From assembly GCA_022842065.1 (NCBI GenBank), contig JALHQH010000075.1, positions 1-45,970 of the forward strand: a stretch of 45,970 nt of DNA, given 5' to 3'. This DNA comes from Caldilineaceae bacterium (lineage in GTDB: Bacteria; Chloroflexota; Anaerolineae; Caldilineales; Caldilineaceae). The position numbers and the translations under genes are program-made. Position 1 is the first letter of the stretch, and every line of letters begins with the position of its first letter. Positions 1-7,397 of this stretch are shown piece by piece. The notes below the pieces were generated by a model that saw nothing but the letters and a program-made list of their open reading frames with translations, did no database searches and was not told the DNA's origin.

Positions 1-106
1 AACAGCGAGAAGCCGCCTCAGCGGCTAGGATCGTTTTCTCAGCCGCTGAGGCGGCTTCTCGTTGTCAGGCCGGGATTTGAATCCCGTTGTAAGATAGTGC
101 AACAGT
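1..106. repeat. Partial copy of a palindromic dispersed repeat
   Basis: The left end is cut by the window edge. The core is an inverted repeat GAGAAGCCGCCTCAGCGGCT / AGCCGCTGAGGCGGCTTCTC, followed by a GGGATTTGAATCCC palindrome and a terminal GTAAGATAGTGCAACAGT. The same order of parts is found complete at 4175-4323, so this is a second copy of one repeat family, probably a miniature non-coding mobile element. No coding function is seen. Confidence 0.8.
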
Positions 107-110
107 ATCA

Positions 111-192
111 CAGGATGACAGGATGACCAGAAGACAGGATGATGGCGCGATTTCATCTGGTCATCTTGTCTTCTGGTCATCCTGTCATCCTG
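111..192. repeat. 32-bp inverted repeat upstream of ABC permease
   Basis: Two 32-base arms (111-142 and 161-192) built from the words CAGGATGAC and CAGAAGACAGG are reverse complements with one mismatch, separated by 18 bases. The right arm ends 45 bases before the permease start codon, so it could form a hairpin in the leader or be a simple dispersed repeat. A reading frame runs through it but has no ribosome binding site. Confidence 0.7.
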
Positions 193-237
193 TCCGGTCA
201 CAACGCTAATTTGAGAAGATTCCTTGAAAGGTTTGCT

Positions 238-1080
238 ATGACTACTCACCCCATCACCTGGCATTCCCAGTGGCGCGCGCTGATGGCGATCACCTGGAAG
301 AATTGGCTGCACTTTGTCCGCTATCCACTCAATGCGGTCTTTCGCATCGTGCAGCCGATCTTCTGGCTGACACCACTCTACTTTCTGGGCCAAAGTTTTG
401 CCATGGATGGCGATAATCCAGGCTTTGCCGCCTATACGGGTAGCAGCGACTATATGTCGTTTATCCTCGTCGGCTCAGTTTTATCGAGCTACATTGGCGC
501 GGTTTTTTGGGGGATGGGCTATGCCCTGAAAAATGAGATGGATCAAGGGGTATTAGAGAGCAACTGGTTGACACCCGTGCCGCGTTTTGCCTTCTTGGTC
601 GGGCAGACGGTGGCCGATCTTATCACGACGACAATTGTTAATATGGGTGTCTTAGGGATTGGCTGGTGGCTCTTCGGCTTTCGGATCACTGGGAATCTTT
701 GGCAAGCGCTAGGGGTCACGCTGCCCATGTTGCTGGCGCTCTATGGCTTTGGTTTTGGTTTTGCTGCCGTGGTGCTGCTCATGCGCGACGCCAACACGCT
801 GGTTGACGTCAGCGACTATCTGCTTGGCCTCTTCTCCGGCAGTCAATTCCCCGTGCAGGTCTTGCCCGCGTTGCTCTTGCCGGTGGCGCTGGCCCTACCG
901 CTTACTTATGGCTTTGATGCCATCCGCGGGCTGCTGCTCCAGAGCGAAACGCTCTTGCCGATTCCCTACGAAGTGTTGATTCTGCTGCTCTTTATGGTGA
1001 TCACCGTGCCGGCGGGTTATCTGATCTTCCGGCGTGTGGAGCGGCGGATTAAGCAGTTGGGGACATTGGGGATGCATTGA
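238..1080 (+). CDS. ABC-2 type transporter permease
   Basis: The 280-aa protein has about six hydrophobic segments and the look of the ABC-2 membrane family (DrrB/NodJ-like drug or polysaccharide exporters). It would form the membrane channel of an ABC exporter. The start chosen is the ATG at 238, preceded by GAAAGG at 226-231; an earlier in-frame ATG lies inside the inverted repeat and would add residues encoded by repeat DNA. No ATPase partner is visible, and it is probably encoded just upstream of the window. The gene is convergent with the RNA methyltransferase, and a perfect palindrome separates the two. The substrate cannot be told. Confidence 0.85.
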   Translation: MTTHPITWHSQWRALMAITWKNWLHFVRYPLNAVFRIVQPIFWLTPLYFLGQSFAMDGDNPGFAAYTGSSDYMSFILVGSVLSSYIGAVFWGMGYALKNEMDQGVLESNWLTPVPRFAFLVGQTVADLITTTIVNMGVLGIGWWLFGFRITGNLWQALGVTLPMLLALYGFGFGFAAVVLLMRDANTLVDVSDYLLGLFSGSQFPVQVLPALLLPVALALPLTYGFDAIRGLLLQSETLLPIPYEVLILLLFMVITVPAGYLIFRRVERRIKQLGTLGMH

Positions 1081-1085
1081 GGGGG

Positions 1086-1153
1086 GTGGATAGACGCGGA
1101 TTTAGGTGACGCGGATCGTACGATCCGCGTCACCTAAATCCGCGTCTATCCAC
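1086..1153. terminator. 68-bp perfect palindrome between convergent genes
   Basis: Bases 1086-1119 are the exact reverse complement of 1120-1153, so the arms are 34 bp with no loop bases. It lies 5 bp after the stop of the permease and includes the stop codon (1146-1148) of the facing methyltransferase. It can serve as a bidirectional terminator, but there is no clear T-run, and its words (ACGCGGATT, TAGACGCGGAT) resemble the palindromic repeats near 16500 and 36700. It may therefore be a mobile palindrome that happens to end transcription. Confidence 0.6.
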
Positions 1154-1592
1154 TGCCCTTCACCATCCGGTCATACATCACCAGTGAACCCGCCACTGCC
1201 ACATTATAACTGGCCGTGCGCACCGACGGAATGCTGATCACCTGGTGACAGCGGTCGCGGATCTCATTGGGCAACCCGCCATCCTCGGCACCCAGCACAT
1301 AAACGGCGCGGTCGGGGTGGACAAAACCGGGCAGCGAAGTGCCGCCCATCTCTATCCCCACCAGTTGACAACTATAGGCCGACGTTGCGGTCATCTCCCC
1401 AAAGGTATCATACCGAAAGAGCGGCACTTGCAGCCAGCTCTTAAAAACATCGTCGGACATGGGCTTGTAGCGCGTGCCGATGGTAAAGAGAAAAGCCGCG
1501 CCCAGCTGCCACGCGCTGCGCCACAGCATCCCCACATTCTCGGTCCGCTTGACTTGATAGACACCGATCCCGAAGTAGCCGGGTGATTGCAT
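1146..1592 (-). CDS. SpoU/TrmH-family RNA 2'-O-methyltransferase
   Basis: The 148-aa protein belongs to the SPOUT class that transfers methyl from S-adenosylmethionine to ribose 2'-OH of tRNA or rRNA. Visible family motifs are the N-terminal Arg-Thr-Glu-Asn-x-Gly-x-x-x-Arg block (motif 1), Leu-Gly-Ala-Glu-Asp-Gly-Gly-Leu (motif 2) and Ile-Pro-...-Ser-Tyr-Asn-Val-Ala-Val-Ala (motif 3). The size matches short stand-alone TrmL-like enzymes. The start at 1592 is chosen because the longer frame begins in the ACGCATCACG repeat; the upstream AGAAAG site is weak. The stop codon lies in a perfect palindrome. The target RNA is not known. Confidence 0.85.
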   Translation of the reverse strand: MQSPGYFGIGVYQVKRTENVGMLWRSAWQLGAAFLFTIGTRYKPMSDDVFKSWLQVPLFRYDTFGEMTATSAYSCQLVGIEMGGTSLPGFVHPDRAVYVLGAEDGGLPNEIRDRCHQVISIPSVRTASYNVAVAGSLVMYDRMVKGSG

Positions 1593-1611
1593 AGTTTGCT
1601 TTCTGTGAAAA

Positions 1612-1716
1612 CGTGATGCGTAAAACGTGATGCGTAAAACGTAAGAAGTGATGGGCAAGCAGTGAACAGGAATCGATGCCAGCTTTACGCATCACGTTTT
1701 ACGCATCACGTTTCAT
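1612..1716. repeat. GTGATGCGTAAAAC simple repeats in inverted arrangement
   Basis: Copies of GTGATGCGTAAAAC on one side (1612-1640) and the reverse-complement ACGCATCACGTTTT on the other (1685-1712) flank about 45 bases. They lie between the methyltransferase start and the aminotransferase stop. The same words recur in larger arrays at 21919-22064 and singly near 4350. No function is assigned. Confidence 0.6.
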
Positions 1717-1719
1717 GTT

Positions 1720-3057
1720 TTACCCCGTCACCGCGGCCACCGCTTCACCAACAATCTGGACAACCTGGTCCACCTCGTCGCCGTTGATGACGATGGGGGG
1801 GGCAAAGGCGAGGATGTCGCCAATGGCGCGGGTGAAGAGGCCACGTTCGACACAGGCTTTGCGTACCTTTTCGCCGATGCCGGCGGGGGCTTTGGTGGTG
1901 CGGTCGGCGACAAATTCGATAGCGCACATCAACCCCGACCCGCGCACATTGCCGATCACTTCAAACTCGGCTTCCAGCCCCTTGAGCCCTTCCAGCAATT
2001 GCTGACCACGGGCTGCGGCATTATCAACCAGCCCTTCGCCTTCGATAATGTCGAGATTGGCCAGCGCCACGGCACAGCAGGTGGGATGGCCAGAGTAGGT
2101 ATAGGCGTGCATCCAGCGCTCGTTGGCCGGCGCATTCATGATCACATCGCGGATCTGGTCGGAGATCTGGATGCCGCCCAGGGGCAGATAGCCGCTAGTA
2201 ATCCCCTTGGCAAAGGACATGATATCCGGCTGCACACCCCAGCGATTAAGGCCAAACCACTCGCCGGTGCGGCCAAAGCCGGTGATCACTTCGTCGGCGA
2301 TAAAGAGCACTTCGTATTGGTCACAAATCTCGCGGATGCGCCCGAAGTAGTCATCTTGTGGCACGATGACCCCACCGGCACCCTGCACTGGCTCGGCAAT
2401 AAAAGCGCCAACCGTCTCCGGCCCTTCACGCAGAATCGCCTCTTCGAGCAAGCGGGCAGCGGCCTGACCTTGGGTCTCACCGGCTTTGAGTTCATGGTCA
2501 AAGCGGTAGGGATAGGGCGAATCGATGTGCAGAAAGTTGGGCACGCGTGGCTCGAACATGGGCCAGTAGACACTGAGACCGGTCGCGCTCATGGCGGCCA
2601 GGGTAATACCGTGGTAACCAAAGCGGCGCGAGATTACCTTGATCTTGTCCGGCTTGCCCATGCGCTTCCAGTAGTGGCGCACGGTTTTGAACGCACTCTC
2701 GTTTGATTCAGCGCCGCCGGAGGTAAAAAAAGTGGTATTGAGCGAGGGGTAAGCAAAACCGGCCAACCGCTCGGCCAGTTGAATCGCCGGGATATTCGAA
2801 GAGCCGGCATAGCTGGAGCAGTAAGCCAGCGTTGACATCTGTGCGCTGGCCGCAGCGGCCAATTCGGTGCGGCCGTGGCCCACCAACACATTCCAGAGAC
2901 CGGCCAGGCCGTCGATCACTTCTTTACCTTCGGTCGTCCGCATCCAGACCCCATGGCCCGACTCGAAGATCAGCGGGTTTTCGTGAGCCGAAGGATGGTG
3001 CAGCGGATGGAGTAGATGCGCCTGGTCCTGTTCAAGCAGTTCAGTGTGGGAAAGCAT
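1720..3057 (-). CDS. Class III pyridoxal-phosphate aminotransferase
   Basis: The 445-aa protein is a full-length omega-aminotransferase-type enzyme (fold type I, class III), which moves an amino group from an amine or beta/omega-amino acid to a keto acid such as pyruvate. Visible are the cofactor-phosphate loop Ser-Gly-Gly-Ala-Glu-Ser near 113-118, the pyridine-binding Asp255 in IADEVITGFGRTG, and the Schiff-base Lys284 in SFAKGITSGYLPLGG. The start at 3057 has AGGAG nine bases upstream; a longer frame (to 3099) has no such site. It lies just downstream of the carbamoyl amidohydrolase on the same strand, so beta-alanine, a D-amino acid or a related amine are plausible substrates. This is inference from the neighbour. 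Confidence 0.88.
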   Translation of the reverse strand: MLSHTELLEQDQAHLLHPLHHPSAHENPLIFESGHGVWMRTTEGKEVIDGLAGLWNVLVGHGRTELAAAASAQMSTLAYCSSYAGSSNIPAIQLAERLAGFAYPSLNTTFFTSGGAESNESAFKTVRHYWKRMGKPDKIKVISRRFGYHGITLAAMSATGLSVYWPMFEPRVPNFLHIDSPYPYRFDHELKAGETQGQAAARLLEEAILREGPETVGAFIAEPVQGAGGVIVPQDDYFGRIREICDQYEVLFIADEVITGFGRTGEWFGLNRWGVQPDIMSFAKGITSGYLPLGGIQISDQIRDVIMNAPANERWMHAYTYSGHPTCCAVALANLDIIEGEGLVDNAAARGQQLLEGLKGLEAEFEVIGNVRGSGLMCAIEFVADRTTKAPAGIGEKVRKACVERGLFTRAIGDILAFAPPIVINGDEVDQVVQIVGEAVAAVTG

Positions 3058-3120
3058 GGGAATCTCCTGTGTAGTTGGTGCAAGGTTGCAGAGTTGCAAG
3101 GGTGCAGCGTTATGTAAACA

Positions 3121-3195
3121 AACATTGTTCGTCGGTCGTCAGTGGACAGTCGTCAGTTAGCAGTAGACAGTCGCCAGCGATCACTGTCCACTGCC
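3121..3195. repeat. Degenerate CAGT/GTCAGT simple repeat
   Basis: Short words of the GTCGTCAGT, GGACAGT and CACTGTCCACTG type fill the gap between the hydrolase stop and the aminotransferase start. The repeat starts directly at the 3' end of the hydrolase gene. Similar tracts follow the stops of the thiamine-diphosphate enzyme (5355-5400) and the PqqD-like gene (20041-20110). Confidence 0.6.
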
Positions 3196-4140
3196 CTACC
3201 CTAGCTCCGGTGGCACAATCGCCCCGGCTTGCTGGGTAATCAGCCCATAGTGTTCGATGCGGCGGTGGGCGGCAAAGTTAAAAATATTTTCTTTATAAAC
3301 CGTACAATGGTCGAGGTTGCACTTGGCGGTAACCAGTTCATCCTCGAGCGTCATCGCCATCGCCACAATCTCACCGGAGGGGGCGATGATACAGCTCTGG
3401 CCGATCTGTTTGACCCCTTCTTCTTCACCGGCTTTGGCCACACCGACCACCCAAGTGGCGTTTTGATAAGCGCCCGATTGCATGCACAGGTGATTATGAA
3501 AGTTGGCCAGGTGTTCGTTGCTGGGGATGGGCGGATAGTCGGAGGGGGTGTTGTAACCCAGCACAATCATCTCCACCCCTTGCAGGCCAAGCATGCGATA
3601 GGTCTCCGGCCAGCGGCGGTCATTACAAATGCACATCCCCATAATACCACCAAACGCGCGCCAGACTCGGAAACCAAGATTGCCCACATCAAAGTAGTGC
3701 TTTTCTAGATTCTGGAAGGGCTGATCCGGCTGCGGTTCGGACCAACCGGGCAGATGGATTTTGCGGTACTTGCCAATGATGTTACCCTGTTTGTCAACCA
3801 GAATTGCCGTGTTATAGCGCCGCTTGCGCCCTGCTTCCCAAGCCAGTTCGGCATAACCCAGGTGAAAGCCGATGCCCAGCCGTTTGGCTTCCTCAAAGAG
3901 GGGCAAGGTCTCTTTGCTCGGCATCTCCTTTTCAAAATAGGCGTCAATTTCCGCCTCATCGGTGACATACCAGTGCGGGAAGAAGGAACTGAGTGTACAC
4001 TCGGTAAAGGCGACCAGATCACAGCCGCGCCCGTGGGCCTCGCGCAGCAATTCGATCAGGCGTGCCACAATCTGGCTGCGACTTTCGGTGCGGTGAATCG
4101 GCCCAAACTGGGCCGCCCCCACTGTGACATTACGGGCCAT
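3196..4140 (-). CDS. N-carbamoyl-D-amino-acid hydrolase
   Basis: The 314-aa protein is a carbon-nitrogen hydrolase (nitrilase superfamily) that closely resembles Agrobacterium-type D-carbamoylase along its whole length, including GIGFHLGYAEL, KYRKIHLPG, ICNDRRWPET and the HIFNF-like C-terminal region. The catalytic triad Glu47, Lys127 and Cys172 is intact at the family's positions. The reaction is hydrolysis of an N-carbamoyl-D-amino acid to the D-amino acid, CO2 and ammonia, the last step of hydantoin use. An N-carbamoyl-beta-alanine or N-carbamoylputrescine substrate is an alternative. The ATG at 4140 follows AAAGGAG. The aminotransferase lies downstream on the same strand. No hydantoinase is in the window. 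Confidence 0.88.
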   Translation of the reverse strand: MARNVTVGAAQFGPIHRTESRSQIVARLIELLREAHGRGCDLVAFTECTLSSFFPHWYVTDEAEIDAYFEKEMPSKETLPLFEEAKRLGIGFHLGYAELAWEAGRKRRYNTAILVDKQGNIIGKYRKIHLPGWSEPQPDQPFQNLEKHYFDVGNLGFRVWRAFGGIMGMCICNDRRWPETYRMLGLQGVEMIVLGYNTPSDYPPIPSNEHLANFHNHLCMQSGAYQNATWVVGVAKAGEEEGVKQIGQSCIIAPSGEIVAMAMTLEDELVTAKCNLDHCTVYKENIFNFAAHRRIEHYGLITQQAGAIVPPELG

Positions 4141-4174
4141 AAGTGCTCCTTTGATGACGTAGAGATAAGGTGAT

Positions 4175-4323
4175 ACTGTTGCACTAACTTACGAAATGGG
4201 GTTAAAACCCCTTGCTAACACTGAGAAGCCGCCTCAGCGGCTGGTCAATATTTTGCTAGCCGCTGAGGCGGCTTCTCGCTGTCAGGGCGGGATTTGAATC
4301 CCGTTGTAAGTTAGTGCAACAGT
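4175..4323. repeat. Complete nested palindromic repeat (149 bp)
   Basis: The outer arms ACTGTTGCACTAACTTAC (4175-4192) and GTAAGTTAGTGCAACAGT (4306-4323) are exact reverse complements. Inside are the 20-bp arms GAGAAGCCGCCTCAGCGGCT and their complement, plus GGGGTTAAAACCCC and CGGGATTTGAATCCCG palindromes. The element matches the partial copy at 1-106, so it is a dispersed family with terminal inverted repeats and no gene, most like a MITE. It sits 34 bases upstream of the hydrolase start and may affect that promoter. Confidence 0.85.
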
Positions 4324-4569
4324 CTCATAAGGTAGGCTGGTCGGGTGATCGTAAAACGTGATGCGTAATTCGTAATACGCCTCAATTGACCCTAGCCAGA
4401 TAAAACGTTATCTCCACTTATAGCAGAAATAGGGGGGCGGGGCAAATGTGGGTGTCGCTGCAACTTTTCAGTCTGGTACACGTAATGTTTGGTGTAGTGA
4501 CTGTAAGCAGATCAGCGGGGCGTAGCGGATACAATCTGCGCCTGCGCTACCATATAAAAGGATTAGAAA
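4324..4569. other. Intergenic region, no gene seen
   Basis: Apart from a few ACGTGATGCGTAATTCGTAATACGC words near 4350-4380, nothing recognisable is seen. It must carry the promoter of the downstream membrane-protein gene, but no confident -35/-10 pair was found. Confidence 0.4.
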
Positions 4570-5151
4570 ATGAATCAGGAACAACCAAACAACGAAATGA
4601 ACAGTGGCATGGGCAGCGGCCCCCAGCAGTCAACCTGGGGTAGCGGCGGGCCGGAACAGAAGAGCGAGCGGACGCCGATTGAAGCAGCGGCCGAGAATGC
4701 ACGGGCGCAGGCCGGCCAGGCCGCCGAAGCCTTTCGTCGCGGCGAGTTTATGCATGAAACCACCGCCGATCCCGCGGCCAGCGCCGATGATCGGCTGATT
4801 GCCCTACTCGCCTATGTGACGCAGTTGGTGATGCCGCTGGTGATGCCGATCATTGTACTACTCAGCGAGAGCAGCAAACAGCGCCCCTTCCAGCGCTTCC
4901 ACGCCATCCAGAGCCTGGCGCTAACCGGCATCTTTATCTTCACCGGCGTGTTGATGGGCATGGCGACCATCGTCACCCAGATTATCCCGCCCTTGGGCAT
5001 GTTAGTCTTTGTCGTCGCCCTCTGCCTGACGCCGGTGATTTATGGCATGTATGCGATTGCACACCTTTATTATGGCTACCAGGCTTACCAGGGGCGGCGC
5101 TTTGCGATTCCAGGGTTGACGAACTTCCTGCGTGATCAGAAGTGGGTGTAG
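4570..5151 (+). CDS. Small multi-pass membrane protein (DUF4870/Tic20-like)
   Basis: The 193-aa protein has a hydrophilic, Gln/Asn/Gly/Ala-rich N-terminus of about 75 residues, then about three hydrophobic segments (roughly 78-95, 113-137 and 140-165) separated by the block SKQRPFQRFHAIQSLAL. That block is typical of DUF4870-type small membrane proteins, where a short basic segment with Phe-x-x-x-His-Ala links the helices. The biochemical role of the family is not established. The ATG at 4570 follows AAAGGA. It is transcribed alone, ahead of the tRNA gene. Confidence 0.75.
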   Translation: MNQEQPNNEMNSGMGSGPQQSTWGSGGPEQKSERTPIEAAAENARAQAGQAAEAFRRGEFMHETTADPAASADDRLIALLAYVTQLVMPLVMPIIVLLSESSKQRPFQRFHAIQSLALTGIFIFTGVLMGMATIVTQIIPPLGMLVFVVALCLTPVIYGMYAIAHLYYGYQAYQGRRFAIPGLTNFLRDQKWV

Positions 5152-5189
5152 GGATAAATAAAGTGAATGGATTTAAAGCCTAACCTGAT

Positions 5190-5218
5190 TTGACAGCCCT
5201 CGCCAACCATGTTATACT
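5190..5218 (+). promoter_or_regulatory. Sigma-70-type promoter of the initiator tRNA gene
   Basis: A consensus -35 box TTGACA (5190-5195) and a near-consensus -10 box TATACT (5213-5218) are separated by exactly 17 bases. Transcription would begin near 5225, a few bases before the tRNA at 5231. This is the clearest promoter in the window. Confidence 0.85.
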
Positions 5219-5230
5219 ACCTTTTGTTAA

Positions 5231-5302
<72 letters not shown>

Positions 5303-5311
5303 CTGTAAAAA

Positions 5312-5338
5312 ACGCCGACCAAATGGTCGGCGTTTTTT
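5312..5338 (+). terminator. Rho-independent terminator of the tRNA gene
   Basis: A 9-bp stem ACGCCGACC/GGTCGGCGT with loop AAAT (5312-5333) is followed by a run of T (5333-5339). It begins 10 bases after the tRNA. Confidence 0.9.
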
Positions 5339-5351
5339 TATTTTACGAATA

Positions 5352-5397
5352 CACGACTGACGACGGTTTTCAGTCGTCAGTCGTCAGCCGACAGTAA
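5352..5397. repeat. Short CGACTGACGACGG / GTCGTCAGTCGTCAG repeat
   Basis: Partly self-complementary CAGTCGTCAGTCGTCAGC words directly abut the stop codon of the thiamine-diphosphate enzyme. They may form a hairpin at the 3' end of that mRNA. They resemble the tracts at 3121-3195. Confidence 0.5.
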
Positions 5398-7035
5398 CTA
5401 CTTAAAGATCGAAATCGTCGTCTCCTTGGCGGTGATAAATTCCAGCAGGGCAGGCACGCCGGCTTGGGTCTGGGCAATGCCCCGTTGGATGGCGGGAATG
5501 ATCTGATCAGGCGTCGTCACCCGCTCGCCGTAGCCGCCAAAGGCTTTGGCCATGTCCGCATAGTTGCCAGAAATGTTGGTCGAGCCATACTTGGCCTGCG
5601 AGATCTGCATGATCGGGATCTCAATCGCCATCGAGAAGTTGTTGAGCAGGATCGAGAGGATCGGGATGCGCTCGCGTACCGCGGTCTCGAAGTCCATGCC
5701 CGTAAAGCCAATCGCCGCATCGCCCCAGACGTTGATGCAGAGTTTGTCCGGGTGGACCAGCTTGGCACCCATTGCCAACCCCAGCCCATAGCCCAATTGC
5801 GTGGTTTTGCCCCAACCAATGTAAGAGAGCGGTTGTGTCGCTTCCCAGAAGGGCGCCAGTTGATCGCGCGGGCTGCCGGCATCGTGGGTGATGATTGTGT
5901 TGGCGACGTCGACTGTGTGCATCAGATCCCAGATGACGCGATAGGGGGAAAGCGGGGTTTCGGCACTGGTCAGTTTGGGCATCCATTCTTGTAGCCAGGC
6001 CGCCTTGCCCTTGGCGATCTCGTCAACCAATGTGGCGCGGCGACCACGGCCATTGCCACCGGTCCGTTGGCGGATCGCCTTGTTGAGTGCTTGCAAGGTC
6101 AACTGCGCATCACCCAGCAGCGCGTGATCAACCGGCACATCTTTGTTGATGTCGGCGGGGTCGAGCGTGGCCTGGATGATCCGTTTGCCGGCGGGCACCT
6201 TGAAACCAAAGCTGGTAATCGTAAAGCTGTTGCCGATGCCAAAGATTGTGTCGGCATTTTGCAATGCATCCCACAGCGGACGGGGCATCGAACGGTTGCC
6301 CGCCCCCAGATAGAGTGGGTGATTCTCCGGGAAAGCGCTTTTGCCGCTGAGCGTGGTGGTCACGCCTGCTTCGAGCAACTCGGCCAACTCTTGCAATTCA
6401 GCCCAGGCCCCGGCGTAGTGGACTCCCTGGCCGGCGTAGATCAGCAATTTTTCCGCCTCCAACAACATGTCGGCGGCGCGGTCAACATCCACCGGATCGG
6501 GGCCGTAGCGCACATTGGTCGTTGGGGTATAGTGCCAACCGTCGGGCACTTCGGCCATCATCAAATCGGTGGGAATTTCAACCAGGGCCGGGCGTGGGCG
6601 ACCATTACGCACGGCACTAAAGGCGCGGCGCAACGAGGCGACCACCATCTCCGGCGTGAGAATTTGTTCGGACAGTTTGGTGACGGAACGGAAGGTGCGG
6701 GCTGAGCTGAAGTTGGGCTCGACATAACTTTGGTCACGCGGGTAGCCCATCGGCAGCACGACCAGCGGGGCCGATTCGCCATAGGCCTGGGCGACGCCGC
6801 CAAAGGCATTTTCGGCACCGGGGCCATGTTGCATGCCAAAGACCCCAATCTTTTTGCCGGAACTGAGCCGGCCAACTGCTTCGGCCATGTGCAGCCCAAC
6901 CCGCTCTTGGCGGACAATAATCGTGCGGATATCTTCCTGGGCCGCGGATTCGATCAGATGGTTGACCGGATAGGCAAAGAAATAGTCAACGCCCTCCGCT
7001 TTGAGGATCTTGGCGACAACGTCAGCGACTTTCAT
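5398..7035 (-). CDS. Thiamine-diphosphate-dependent enzyme (acetolactate synthase-like)
   Basis: The 545-aa protein has the three-domain layout of the pyruvate oxidase/acetolactate synthase superfamily: N-terminal Pyr domain with the cofactor-activating Glu in VRQERVGLHMAEA (about residue 44), a central domain, and a C-terminal PP domain with the diphosphate-Mg motif GDAAIGF...LLNNF. The canonical GDG is GDA here. Such enzymes decarboxylate a 2-keto acid and transfer or oxidise the two-carbon unit. No small regulatory subunit or branched-chain pathway gene is nearby, so a catabolic role is likely and true acetolactate synthase is uncertain. The ATG at 7035 follows AAAGGAG. The 3' end runs into a GTCGTCAGT repeat. 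Confidence 0.82.
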   Translation of the reverse strand: MKVADVVAKILKAEGVDYFFAYPVNHLIESAAQEDIRTIIVRQERVGLHMAEAVGRLSSGKKIGVFGMQHGPGAENAFGGVAQAYGESAPLVVLPMGYPRDQSYVEPNFSSARTFRSVTKLSEQILTPEMVVASLRRAFSAVRNGRPRPALVEIPTDLMMAEVPDGWHYTPTTNVRYGPDPVDVDRAADMLLEAEKLLIYAGQGVHYAGAWAELQELAELLEAGVTTTLSGKSAFPENHPLYLGAGNRSMPRPLWDALQNADTIFGIGNSFTITSFGFKVPAGKRIIQATLDPADINKDVPVDHALLGDAQLTLQALNKAIRQRTGGNGRGRRATLVDEIAKGKAAWLQEWMPKLTSAETPLSPYRVIWDLMHTVDVANTIITHDAGSPRDQLAPFWEATQPLSYIGWGKTTQLGYGLGLAMGAKLVHPDKLCINVWGDAAIGFTGMDFETAVRERIPILSILLNNFSMAIEIPIMQISQAKYGSTNISGNYADMAKAFGGYGERVTTPDQIIPAIQRGIAQTQAGVPALLEFITAKETTISIFK

Positions 7036-7198
7036 GGGTCTACTCCTTTAGGTTTAGGGTGGTGGGGCGGGAAGCTGGTGGGGGCATTAATGCGAGTGCA
7101 TTGTACTCGAAAATGGGTGGGGATGCACATTGGTTTTTTGCGGGGTAGCCAGGCGCATTAAGCACATAAAGTGCGCGGCATCCAGCACCCGCCCATCG

Positions 7199-7345
7199 CT
7201 ACCCTTGCTCCAGCCGGAAGGATGAAGGCGCTGTAACAAACGCCCGCCGTTCGACGATCAGGACTTCGCGACTGGCATCATGCAGCAGACGCGCAATCGT
7301 TGCCCCCGTATGACCGGAACCGACGACAAGATAATCGACTTGCAT
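7199..7345 (-). pseudogene. Truncated UDP-galactopyranose-mutase-like gene (N-terminal fragment)
   Basis: The 48 codons encode a typical FAD-binding N-terminus, YLVVGSGHTGATIARLL followed by REVLIVERR, which is the Rossmann dinucleotide fold (GxGxxG and the acidic end of beta-2) seen at the start of Glf-type UDP-galactopyranose mutases. The frame then ends at a TAG, and no continuation of the roughly 370-aa enzyme was found in the following sequence. A GGAGGAGG stretch lies about 12 bases before the ATG. It lies 52 bases after the ATP-grasp gene and is probably the decayed last gene of the glyco-operon. Another FAD-dependent oxidoreductase is possible. Confidence 0.6.
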
Positions 7346-7397
7346 ACGCTTTGGCTTCCTCCTCCACTTTCGCTACCCTAAAAATTGGGAACTGCAC

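Noticed and set aside
5398..7035. True acetolactate synthase large subunit
   Set aside because: No small subunit or branched-chain pathway genes nearby and GDA instead of GDG in the cofactor motif; kept as a general thiamine-diphosphate enzyme.
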